Assembly (NCBI GenBank): GCA_913020435.1
Contig: CAJVZZ010000004.1
Coordinates: 62,001 to 126,000 of the forward strand
Length of the DNA stretch: 64,000 bases
Direction of reading: 5' to 3'
From: an uncultured Flavobacteriales bacterium
GTDB taxonomy: Bacteria > Bacteroidota > Bacteroidia > Flavobacteriales_G > Salibacteraceae
Below the pieces are notes generated by a model. The model was not told the DNA's origin. It made no database searches and was given only the letters and a program-made list of their open reading frames with translations. The position numbers were made by a program, and so were the translations under genes. Of the stretch, positions 36,790-44,253 are shown piece after piece (the first letter of the stretch is position 1; each line of letters opens with the position of its first letter).

Positions 36790-38656
36790 CCTAAGCAAGG
36801 CAACACTTTGTATTGGTCTGCTTTTCGGCAGCCAAGTAGGTCTATTTGCACAAAACGATACCGTTATATCTTCCAGCCTGAATGAATTCGAAGTGTTGGG
36901 TCAGATTAAACCTGATCCGGTATTTAAGAATTTGGTATTGGATACCAGTTTGATTGAGGCAATGCCAGCCTTTTCAATTGATCAAATTTTGAAATATCAA
37001 ACCAATTTGTACGTCCGAGATTATGGTTCTGGAGCATTGAGTTCGGTATCTTTTCGCGGCTATAGTTCGCGACATACTGCAGTTTTTTGGGAAGATATGC
37101 CAGTTAGCAGTAGTATGAACAAAACGTTCGACGGCGGATTGTTTCCTACGTTCATGACCGAAGAAGTCTCTATTCAGTATGGTGCTGCTGGAATGATAAA
37201 TGGGTCTGGTGGATTGGGTGGAACCTTGAAATTCAATGCTAATCCAGATTTTAAAAAAGATGAAGTCTTGAAGTTTGAGCAATCAATTTCAACTGTAAAC
37301 AATGCTTCAACGGGAATAATGTATCGTCGTTCCAATGATAAGTTTGTGACCTCGACTCATTTTACCGCACAATATGGGGCCAATGAATTCTCTTATCAGA
37401 ACCCCAGTGGGCAAGAGGTGTTGAAACAACGAATGTTTGGTGCAGGAAATCAAATTATATCAGGGCAGCAGAAATTCGCGTGGAAATTGAAGAAAAATGG
37501 TGTCTTAAAATGGAATTCCTTTCTGCAGTTGGGAGAACGTCGATTGCCGCACTCGACATATCAGAAACTAGTTACTGAGACGCAAAAAGACAAAACACTC
37601 TTGTCGAATCTGAATTATTCTAAACAATTTGGAACAACTCAGCTAAAGGCCGTTGCTGGGTTTAAAGCCAGTGAATTACAATACCAGAATGATGCAATAG
37701 GTATAAATGATATAGGATCAGAACGGAATGCTTTTGCTCAATTTAGAGTGAAGTATTGGTTGTTTCAAAATCTGAAAATGGAAAATGCAGTGTTGTACAA
37801 TCACTCTTTTGCAAATCACCCTGAGTATAATGGTTGGCAACAGCAAATAGACTTGCAGCACATTCAGCAAGCATCCTACGAGTGTAAGCAATGGCTGTTT
37901 CATGGGCTAATCAAAACACAAGTAATCGACGATAATTTTCTTCCTGTATTGCCTTCTTTGGGAGCGAGATGGAAGTCTGAGAAATCGTGGTTGGTAGTTA
38001 AAGGAAACGGAGCCTATCACGCTATGGCTCCTTCTTTAAATGATCTGTATTGGAGTGTGGGTGGGAATCCGGACTTAAAGTCAGAGAAGGGTTGGACGAG
38101 TGAGTTTAGTCTGAGTTCGGAAAGAGATACGGGTTTCAATTATAGTATTACAGGTTTTTTAAGCAGTATAGAAAATCGTATTTTGTGGCAGCCGCAGTTG
38201 AGTGGAGTATGGATTGCTAGTAACGTATCGAGTGTTACAAATACTGGAATCGAATCATCAATCTCCTATAAAAAGCTACTGTGGAATGCGGTTAAAAGTA
38301 ACGTTATTTTGAATTACAGCTATAATTCTGCTTTAGATAGTGCCGGGAATCAATTGGCCTATATTCCATCGCAAAGAGTGTCAATGCAAGGTCTGTTGGA
38401 ATGGCGAAATATTGGAATTACTTATGGCCATCGCTTTACCGAAAAACGCTTTTTGAATAACTTTAATACCGCCTATTTACCTTCGTTTTTTAATGCAACT
38501 GCAGGAGTGAACTACACCTTGGATACTGGTAAAGAAGGGCGTTTGGTTTTGGGTTGTCAGGTGGATAATTTATACAACGAACCTTATCAAGAAGTTGCAA
38601 ATCGACCGATGCCAAATCGTTACTTTATTTTTAACGTAAAATTCATTAAATCATGA
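36764..38656 (+). CDS. TonB-dependent receptor, BtuB-like
   Basis: A 630-aa outer-membrane receptor. The signal peptide (TLCIGLLFGSQVGLFAQ) starts some 14 residues in, so the true start is uncertain: TTG 36764 overlaps the previous gene by 26 bases. The plug follows (about 45-165, VRDYGSGALSSVSFRGYSSRH), then the barrel with aromatic strand ends, closing VLGCQVDNLYNEPYQE and the final YFIFNVKFIKS. It has no carboxypeptidase-like N-domain, unlike SusC receptors. Context (cobalamin riboswitch, BtuG-like lipoprotein coupled downstream by ATGA) makes corrinoid uptake the likely task. Confidence 0.9.
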   Translation: MFQNWYCNSLSKATLCIGLLFGSQVGLFAQNDTVISSSLNEFEVLGQIKPDPVFKNLVLDTSLIEAMPAFSIDQILKYQTNLYVRDYGSGALSSVSFRGYSSRHTAVFWEDMPVSSSMNKTFDGGLFPTFMTEEVSIQYGAAGMINGSGGLGGTLKFNANPDFKKDEVLKFEQSISTVNNASTGIMYRRSNDKFVTSTHFTAQYGANEFSYQNPSGQEVLKQRMFGAGNQIISGQQKFAWKLKKNGVLKWNSFLQLGERRLPHSTYQKLVTETQKDKTLLSNLNYSKQFGTTQLKAVAGFKASELQYQNDAIGINDIGSERNAFAQFRVKYWLFQNLKMENAVLYNHSFANHPEYNGWQQQIDLQHIQQASYECKQWLFHGLIKTQVIDDNFLPVLPSLGARWKSEKSWLVVKGNGAYHAMAPSLNDLYWSVGGNPDLKSEKGWTSEFSLSSERDTGFNYSITGFLSSIENRILWQPQLSGVWIASNVSSVTNTGIESSISYKKLLWNAVKSNVILNYSYNSALDSAGNQLAYIPSQRVSMQGLLEWRNIGITYGHRFTEKRFLNNFNTAYLPSFFNATAGVNYTLDTGKEGRLVLGCQVDNLYNEPYQEVANRPMPNRYFIFNVKFIKS

Positions 38657-39699
38657 GGTTGTGTGTTTTACTTACAGTGACACTTGTGGTTTTTTCCTGC
38701 AAGAAAGACAAACCTTTTGATCCTCAATACTTAGTGGAAGAGGTTACTGAGGTTGATACTAATGCAACCCATATATTTATTATCAATGAAGGGAATTTTA
38801 CCTTTTCAAATGCATCGGTCACAGACTACGTAATTGAAACAGCAACAACCCGTCAAACTGCCTTCCAGCAGTCCAATGTAAATGCCTTGGGAGATGTCGC
38901 TCAATCGTTGTTGATTCATAAAAAAACAGGATATCTTTTTGTCAATAATTCCAATGAGGTTGTAAAAGTATCCTTGCCAAGTATAAAAGTTCAAACTAGA
39001 GCGGCCATTCAAAGCCCGAGGTACGGTCTCATTACTTCGAATGGGGAGTTGTGGGTAACCTCACTCAACAAAAAAGACGTTTTCGTTTTGGATACATCGG
39101 ACTTAAAAATCACGAAAACATTAGAAGCCTCTGATTGGTTGGAGGAGTTGGTGGAAGTCGATAATCATGTATTCGCTTGTAACGTCAATGAAAATACAGT
39201 GGATGTCTACTCACTCGAAGGAAACAAGATACAATCAATAGCAGTAGGAAAGCAGCCACAGAGTATCGTTCTAGATAGTGACGGAATGCTTTGGGTATTG
39301 TGTGATGGTGGTTTTAATCCTAGGGATAGAGAAAAATCTCGACTGCTTAGAATCGATCCAATTTCATTTTCAATAACTTTTAATTATGAGTTTGAGGATA
39401 TTGAACATTCGCCTACACGTCTGAATTACAATGTAACTAACCAAAGACTTTACTTTATCAACCGAGCGGTTTATTCAATTGCTGTTGATTTGAGTGAAAC
39501 AATCCCAAGTGAAATATTCAAACAGGAGGGGGCTAATTTCTATGGGTTAGGTATAGATGCTCAATCTGGAAATGTTATAGTTACGGACGCCAAGGATTAC
39601 AGCAAGAAAGGGATAGCTTATGTTTTAGATCCTTCAGGTCGATTATTGTACGACTTTGAAACGGGAGTTATTCCGCAGGATGTTGTGGTTTATAAATAG
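38653..39699 (+). CDS. BtuG-like surface beta-propeller lipoprotein (DUF5074/YncE-like)
   Basis: A 348-aa lipoprotein (LTVTLVVFSCKKDKP, lipidated Cys about 16). The rest is a seven-bladed-type YVTN propeller: HIFIINEGNFTFSNASVT, LLIHKKTGYLFVNNSNEVV, KTLEASDWLEELVEV, VFACNVNENTVDVYSLEG, VGKQPQSIVLDSDGMLWVLC and GLGIDAQSGNVIVTDAKDY. In Bacteroides, BtuG is a surface propeller lipoprotein that binds cobalamin very tightly and hands it to BtuB. This protein has the same layout and neighbourhood, and its ATG overlaps the receptor stop. Last gene of the riboswitch operon. Confidence 0.88.
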   Translation: MRLCVLLTVTLVVFSCKKDKPFDPQYLVEEVTEVDTNATHIFIINEGNFTFSNASVTDYVIETATTRQTAFQQSNVNALGDVAQSLLIHKKTGYLFVNNSNEVVKVSLPSIKVQTRAAIQSPRYGLITSNGELWVTSLNKKDVFVLDTSDLKITKTLEASDWLEELVEVDNHVFACNVNENTVDVYSLEGNKIQSIAVGKQPQSIVLDSDGMLWVLCDGGFNPRDREKSRLLRIDPISFSITFNYEFEDIEHSPTRLNYNVTNQRLYFINRAVYSIAVDLSETIPSEIFKQEGANFYGLGIDAQSGNVIVTDAKDYSKKGIAYVLDPSGRLLYDFETGVIPQDVVVYK

Positions 39700-39760
39700 A
39701 AGTCTGTGTTTTGTACTTGTAATGAATAAATATTCAATCACAGTCTTATTTATTAACTTC

Positions 39761-39833
39761 AACCTGAATTTATTTCAGGTTCTCCTTAACTAGGAACGCA
39801 GGTAGAGATGCTGAAACGAGTTCAGCATGACAC
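39761..39833. repeat. Dispersed palindromic repeat, CTGAATTTATTTCAGG / GAGATGCTGAAACGAGTTCAGC
   Basis: Two small hairpins: CCTGAATTTATTTCAGG (perfect 6-bp arms) and ATGCTGAAACGAGTTCAGCAT (8-bp arms) 20 bases further. The same left arm appears at 39866, 44008 and 45721. Such elements fall between genes and after operon ends here. Confidence 0.6.
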
Positions 39834-39865
39834 CAGATAATTAAGGTTGTGCTGCTTTTAACAAT

Positions 39866-39890
39866 CGTCATCCTAAATTCATTTCAGGTC
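39866..39890. repeat. Partial dispersed repeat (CGTCATCCTAAATTCATTTCAGG)
   Basis: CGTCATCCTAAATTCATTTCAGGTC is a left arm similar to the element at 39761. It is followed by CTTCCTTAACGTGGAAGCC, which parallels CTCCTTAACTAGGAACGC in the first copy, so this looks like a second, truncated unit in the same spacer. Confidence 0.5.
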
Positions 39891-40038
39891 TTCCTTAACG
39901 TGGAAGCCGTTAATAGATAATGAATATAGCATCACTCACTACAATAAGAAAAGAGTAGAATTCTTACTGATAAATGACCCTTTGGTTAAACATTCCAAAA
40001 CGTCAATTTTGATACTTAAATCAAGTTATCACTTTCCT

Positions 40039-40046
40039 TACTTTTG
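40039..40046 (+). promoter_or_regulatory. -7 box TACTTTTG of the thiolase gene
   Basis: TACTTTTG lies 21 bases before the thiolase ATG at 40068. It supports that start rather than the in-frame TTG at 40044, which would lie inside the -7 box. Confidence 0.55.
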
Positions 40047-40067
40047 GATTCTCAAAAATCTATAACT

Positions 40068-41243
40068 ATGAAGGAAGTGTATATCGTATCAGCCGTAAGA
40101 ACTCCAATCGGAAGTTTTATGGGAAGTTTATCTACCGTTCCTGCTCCAAAACTAGGAGCTGCAGCTATCAAAGGCGCACTGGAAAAGAGTGGAATTGATC
40201 CTAAGATTATCGATGAGGTAATAATGGGTAACGTAATGTCTGCCAATCTGGGCCAAGCTCCTGCGCGTCAAGCTGCAATGTTTGCTGGATTGGATCAAGA
40301 CGTTCCTTGTACTACGGTAAATAAAGTTTGTGCTTCAGGAATGAAGGCAATTGCAATGGCTGCTCAAAGCATTAAAGCTGGTGATAACGAAGTTGTTGTT
40401 GCAGGTGGCATGGAAAATATGAGTTCAGTTCCTCATTACATGCAAGCTAGAAACGGCGTTAAATTGGGTAATATCAATATGATTGACGGAATGGTTAAAG
40501 ATGGCCTTACCGACGTTTATAACGATACGCACATGGGCGTTTGTGCTGATATGTGCGCTAAGGAATACGGATTCTCTAGAGAAGATCAAGACAACTTTGC
40601 AATTGACTCTTACAAAAAGTCTGCTGCTGCTTGGGAAGCTGGAAAATTTAACGACGAAATTGTACCTGTGGAAGTTCCACAAAGAAGAGGTGATGCAGTT
40701 ATCGTAAATAAAGACGAAGAGTATGCTAACGTAAGAATGGATAAGATTCCAGCTTTACGTCCTGCATTCCAAAAAGAAGGAACAGTTACAGCAGCAAATG
40801 CTTCAACATTGAATGACGGTGCTTCTGCATTGGTTTTAGCAAGCGGCGAAGCAGTTAAAAAATACGGTTTGACTCCTTTGGCAAAAGTTACTTCTTATGC
40901 TGATGCGGCACAGGCTCCAGAATGGTTTACAACGGCTCCTTCTAAAGCAATTCCAATTGCCTTAGGAAAAGTGGGTTTATCTACTGCTGATGTTGATTAC
41001 TGGGAATTGAACGAAGCGTTCTCTGTAGTTGGTTTAGCGAATACTAAAGAGTTGGGATTAGATCCTGCTAAGGTTGACGTTAACGGTGGTGCTGTTTCAT
41101 TGGGTCACCCACTTGGAAATTCTGGTTCTAGAATCATTGTAACCTTGATTAACGTGTTGAAACAAAACAACGGGAAATACGGTGGTGCAGGTATTTGTAA
41201 CGGAGGCGGTGGTGCTTCTGCTATGATTATCGAGAACGTATAG
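40068..41243 (+). CDS. Acetyl-CoA C-acyltransferase (thiolase)
   Basis: A 391-aa thiolase that condenses or cleaves acyl-CoA with CoA. Nucleophile Cys88 is in VNKVCASGMKA, the catalytic His in VSLGHPLGNSG (about 347) and the second Cys in GICNGGGGASAMI (about 377). These residues fit both biosynthetic acetyl-CoA acetyltransferase (AtoB/PhaA) and degradative thiolases; the former is slightly favoured by the short insertion and absence of a FadB partner. Start ATG 40068 fits the promoter box; the frame itself is open from TTG 40044. Strong terminator downstream. Confidence 0.95.
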   Translation: MKEVYIVSAVRTPIGSFMGSLSTVPAPKLGAAAIKGALEKSGIDPKIIDEVIMGNVMSANLGQAPARQAAMFAGLDQDVPCTTVNKVCASGMKAIAMAAQSIKAGDNEVVVAGGMENMSSVPHYMQARNGVKLGNINMIDGMVKDGLTDVYNDTHMGVCADMCAKEYGFSREDQDNFAIDSYKKSAAAWEAGKFNDEIVPVEVPQRRGDAVIVNKDEEYANVRMDKIPALRPAFQKEGTVTAANASTLNDGASALVLASGEAVKKYGLTPLAKVTSYADAAQAPEWFTTAPSKAIPIALGKVGLSTADVDYWELNEAFSVVGLANTKELGLDPAKVDVNGGAVSLGHPLGNSGSRIIVTLINVLKQNNGKYGGAGICNGGGGASAMIIENV

Positions 41244-41265
41244 AAATACAAAACATATTGAATTG

Positions 41266-41297
41266 AAAAAGCCTCGAGGAATCGGGGCTTTTTTTTT
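41266..41297 (+). terminator. Rho-independent terminator of thiolase
   Basis: AAAAAGCCTCGA, loop GGAA, TCGGGGCTTTTTTTTT. The stem has one G-U pair and a nine-T tail. A second copy of this terminator occurs at about 43932-43966. Confidence 0.9.
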
Positions 41298-41335
41298 GTA
41301 ATTGATTTTGTGCCTCATTAAATTTAAGGGTCATT

Positions 41336-41361
41336 AATAGTCAATTTTTAAATTGACTATT
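41336..41361. promoter_or_regulatory. Perfect 12-bp palindrome upstream of cotH-like gene
   Basis: AATAGTCAATTT, TT, AAATTGACTATT: twelve fully paired bases with a two-base centre, about 75 bases before the cotH-like ATG. It has no T run, so a dimeric repressor or activator site is more likely than a terminator. Inference only. Confidence 0.5.
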
Positions 41362-41434
41362 CTAAAGAAGGATTTGGATCTTATTAGCGTCAAAACGACT
41401 ATAAACATTCTGTTTACAATAAATAAATCCGAAT

Positions 41435-43783
41435 ATGAAATTATTTTACTCAATTCCAATCTTATGTTTTTTATTAAGTAGTTCTAACCTTGAAGCTCAA
41501 GATTTACCCTTAGAATTCAATTATTCATCAGACGGTCATAAACTCATAGTTGGAAATACGGTGACTACCGGTTTTTATGATGAATCCGAAATTGATACCA
41601 TCTTTCTTCAATTTTCTCAAACTAATTATTGGACCTTACTGGAACAGAATTATGAGGATAAAATCGAAATACCTGCAACTCTAACTCATAATGGAGTTGT
41701 TTACGATAGTGTGGGAGTTCGATTTAAGGGGAATACGTCCTACAAAAGATTAAGAAATTCAGATAAAACGTCTTTTGCAATATCAATGGACAGCTATATT
41801 GGAGGGCAAGATCTCGAAGGATATGAGTCTTTAAATTTAAGCAATGCCTTTCAAGATGAAACGGCAATGCGTGAGGTGCTTTATTTGAATGGAATAAGGA
41901 AGCACATTGCCGCTGCAAAGGGTAATTATGTTCAGTTGTTTTTAAATGGTCAAAATTGGGGAGTTTACCCTAATATCCAAGCACTCAACAAAGAACATGT
42001 GGGAGAATGGTTTTTAAATAATGATGCAACACGCTGGAGGTGCGAGGAAACTGTTGGAGCCGCAGGTAACCCTAGATTTAATGTTGGTTTTTCTTCATTA
42101 AATTACTTAGGCGATGCTGCTTCTGACTATACAGACCATTATACGCTTAAGAGTGCAGACAAAGCTGACCCTTGGTTGGATTTAGCCGTTGCATGCAGTC
42201 TAATTGATAAAACCACTTCATCAGCTGGAGTTAAAGCTCTCATAGAAAAATTTGATTTAGATCAAACCCTATGGTTTCTGGCTTCAGAAATAATTTTTAC
42301 CGATGATGACGGATATGTCTTTAAAGGGGGAATGGATTACTATGCATATTTTGATTTAGCCACAAATAGGTTGTTGCCAATCGAGTATGATGGCAATTCA
42401 TGTATGGCTGCGAATAAAGCTACTACATGGTCTCCGTTTTACAAAGAAACTGATGCCAATTTTGTTTTAATGAATAAATTAATGAAAGTTCCTGAGATTC
42501 GTCAACGGTATCTAGCTCATTTTAGAACCATGTTGAATACTGCTTTTGATACTACTAATTTGTTATTAAAAATAGATGAATATTCAGCATTAATGAGTCA
42601 GCGATATGCCAATGATCCAAAGGCAATGTCGACTGCTCAGCAGCACAATGCTGAAATTGCAAACTTGAAACAGTTTGTTCGAGATCGAAGTAATTATTTG
42701 TGGTCGAATGCAGAAGTGATGCAGCAAAGTATTGAAATTTCTAATGTATCTCATTTTGTAAACAATGTAGAGTGGGCTGATCCAGAGAATAGTGAGCAGG
42801 CAACAGTGGTTGCTACTGTTTCGGCGCCCAATCAGGTTTCTGCAATGAATTTAAATTACAGTACTGGCTTAGCCGGTCATTTTACCACCTTAACGATGTA
42901 TGATGATGGTATTCATGGTGATGGTACTGCTTCTGATGGCCAGTATGGGGCTTTTATCCCTGCTCAAATCGGTGGCCAATTTGTTCGATACTACATAGAA
43001 TCTATTTCTAACAATGCGTCAAACAGCAGGTCTTATCTGCCGGCTGGGGCAGAGCATGAAGTTTTCATTTACCAAGTTAAAGCTGGAGCTAAAGTTGAAA
43101 GTGACGTTGTAATCAATGAAATAATGGCTTCTAATAAAGTCTCATTTCCAGATCAAGATAATGAATACGATGATTGGATTGAGTTGTACAATAATGGATC
43201 TTCTTCAGTTGATATTTCTGGATATTTTTTATCGGATAAAAGTGTTGAAATTTTACAATGGCAGTTTCCTCAGGGAACAGTCATAGATGCTGGCGATTAT
43301 TTAATTGTCTGGTGCGATAACGACCTAGATCAAAAAGGACTGCATGCTAATTTTAAATTGTCTGCTTCTGGTGAAACAGTTTATCTAAATACGGATAAGG
43401 GAAATGTTGCAGATTTTGTGAATTATAGCGAGTATAAATCTGAATACTCATACTCTAGAGTACCAAATGGGACGGGAAATTTTGAATGGCAACATCCGAC
43501 ATTTGAAGAGTCTAACGAAACGCCTTTGACTGTTAATGATTTGCTCCAGTCTGAGGGAGTGTTTAGTGTTTTTCCTAATCCCACAAATTCAGTGTTTTCA
43601 GTTGTTGTGAGCCAGTCTTTAGAAAATGAAATATTAAAGGTTTTTAATATTGAAGGAAAGCTAATGGCAGAAGAGTTGGTTTCGGGTCAAAAATTAGAAA
43701 TCAATGTATCTGATTGGGAAACTGGTATATATATCATTAGACTAAGCAATGGCCAAGCAAAGCGTCTTGTTGTAAATCCTTGA
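41435..43783 (+). CDS. CotH-kinase-family protein with lamin-tail and T9SS domains
   Basis: A 782-aa secreted protein. Signal peptide (FLLSSSNLEAQ) is followed by the CotH region (about 75-420): VGVRFKGNTSYKRLRN, SLNLSNAFQDETAMREVL, FLASEIIFTDDDGYVFKGG and RLLPIEYDGNSCM. A lamin-tail domain comes next (about 555-680: VVINEIMASNKVSFPDQDNE, DISGYFLSDK, YLIVWCDNDLDQ). The C-terminus is a T9SS domain (FSVFPNPTNSVFSV, end KRLVVNP). B. subtilis CotH phosphorylates spore-coat proteins. It shares the lamin-tail domain with the head gene of the VTC operon 22 kb away, and CotH and VTC genes are often adjacent elsewhere. Activity here is inferred from family. Confidence 0.92.
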   Translation: MKLFYSIPILCFLLSSSNLEAQDLPLEFNYSSDGHKLIVGNTVTTGFYDESEIDTIFLQFSQTNYWTLLEQNYEDKIEIPATLTHNGVVYDSVGVRFKGNTSYKRLRNSDKTSFAISMDSYIGGQDLEGYESLNLSNAFQDETAMREVLYLNGIRKHIAAAKGNYVQLFLNGQNWGVYPNIQALNKEHVGEWFLNNDATRWRCEETVGAAGNPRFNVGFSSLNYLGDAASDYTDHYTLKSADKADPWLDLAVACSLIDKTTSSAGVKALIEKFDLDQTLWFLASEIIFTDDDGYVFKGGMDYYAYFDLATNRLLPIEYDGNSCMAANKATTWSPFYKETDANFVLMNKLMKVPEIRQRYLAHFRTMLNTAFDTTNLLLKIDEYSALMSQRYANDPKAMSTAQQHNAEIANLKQFVRDRSNYLWSNAEVMQQSIEISNVSHFVNNVEWADPENSEQATVVATVSAPNQVSAMNLNYSTGLAGHFTTLTMYDDGIHGDGTASDGQYGAFIPAQIGGQFVRYYIESISNNASNSRSYLPAGAEHEVFIYQVKAGAKVESDVVINEIMASNKVSFPDQDNEYDDWIELYNNGSSSVDISGYFLSDKSVEILQWQFPQGTVIDAGDYLIVWCDNDLDQKGLHANFKLSASGETVYLNTDKGNVADFVNYSEYKSEYSYSRVPNGTGNFEWQHPTFEESNETPLTVNDLLQSEGVFSVFPNPTNSVFSVVVSQSLENEILKVFNIEGKLMAEELVSGQKLEINVSDWETGIYIIRLSNGQAKRLVVNP

Positions 43784-43822
43784 TAAAGTTATTCTAGTTT
43801 GTGTTATCGGCTATAGCGATTT

Positions 43823-43966
43823 GATCCTGCTAAGGTTGGTCTTAATGGAGGTGCAGGTATTTGTAACGGAGGCGGTGGTGCTTCTGCTATGATTATTGAG
43901 AACGTGTAGTATTACAAAACATATTGAATTTGAAAAAGCCTCGAGGAATCGGGGCTTTTTGTTTTT
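43823..43966 (+). pseudogene. Decayed duplicate of thiolase 3' end plus terminator
   Basis: GATCCTGCTAAGGTTG and the following bases match 41061-41091 of the thiolase; the copy then jumps 96 bp and matches 41188-41297 to the end of the gene and its terminator (GGTATTTGTAACGGAGGCGG, ATTACAAAACATATTGAATT, AAAAAGCCTCGAGGAATCGG). In the parental gene an 8-bp direct repeat GGTGGTGC (41085-41092 and 41181-41188) brackets exactly the missing 96 bp. It has a stop codon but no start and cannot encode a thiolase. It lies 40 bp after the cotH-like stop. Confidence 0.9.
43932..43966 (+). terminator. Duplicated terminator, now serving the cotH-like gene
   Basis: AAAAAGCCTCGA, GGAA, TCGGGGCTTTTTGTTTTT: same stem as the thiolase terminator, with a G interrupting the T tail. 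Confidence 0.85.
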
Positions 43967-44007
43967 GCGGCGAAGCCTTCATAACCTTTCGCTGTTTCAC
44001 CGTGTTA

Positions 44008-44065
44008 CCGTCAAACTGAATTTATTTCAGCATCTCTCAATATTTGCTCCCACTGAGATGCTTAA
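44008..44065. repeat. Dispersed palindromic repeat copy
   Basis: CCGTCAAACTGAATTTATTTCAGCATCTCT followed by ACTGAGATGCTTAAACC. The arms GAATTTATTTCAGCATCTC and GAGATGCTTAAA are imperfect inverted repeats and match elements at 39761 and 45721. Confidence 0.6.
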
Positions 44066-44158
44066 ACCTAATCGAAAGTTGGGACGGCTAAGTTCACAAT
44101 GCCCCATGCTGAACCTATCAAAAGCTAGCTTATTCAGGTTATTTGAAACCAAAATATT

Positions 44159-44247
44159 AAATTTACCCTTACTTTGTTACATTATTTTAATAAATTTACC
44201 CTTACTTTGTTACATTAAATACGAAATTTTACCCTTACTTTGTTACA
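44159..44247. repeat. Three direct repeats, 33-bp period (ACCCTTACTTTGTTAC)
   Basis: The 16-mer ACCCTTACTTTGTTAC occurs unchanged at 44165-44180, 44198-44213 and 44231-44246, each preceded by an A/T-rich AAATTT-like box. The spacing is exactly 33 bp, about three helical turns. The last copy ends some eight bases before the beginning of the coding similarity of the DUF4143 ATPase. It looks like an operator array or iterons for a protein that binds the same face of the helix. Translated in one frame it gives a repetitive LPLLCYI peptide, which is an artefact. Confidence 0.9.
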
Positions 44248-44253
44248 AATAAG

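Noticed and set aside
43823-43907. Second thiolase gene
   Set aside because: Only the last few dozen codons are present, with a 32-codon internal loss and no start.
44159-44247. Possible mini CRISPR array
   Set aside because: Only three 16-bp units, the spacers are AT-rich and related to each other, and there is no cas gene.
43896-44252. 118-codon plus-strand open frame with repeated LPLLCYI
   Set aside because: It starts in the duplicated thiolase tail, crosses a terminator and a dispersed repeat, and its repetitive end is the 33-bp DNA repeat in frame.
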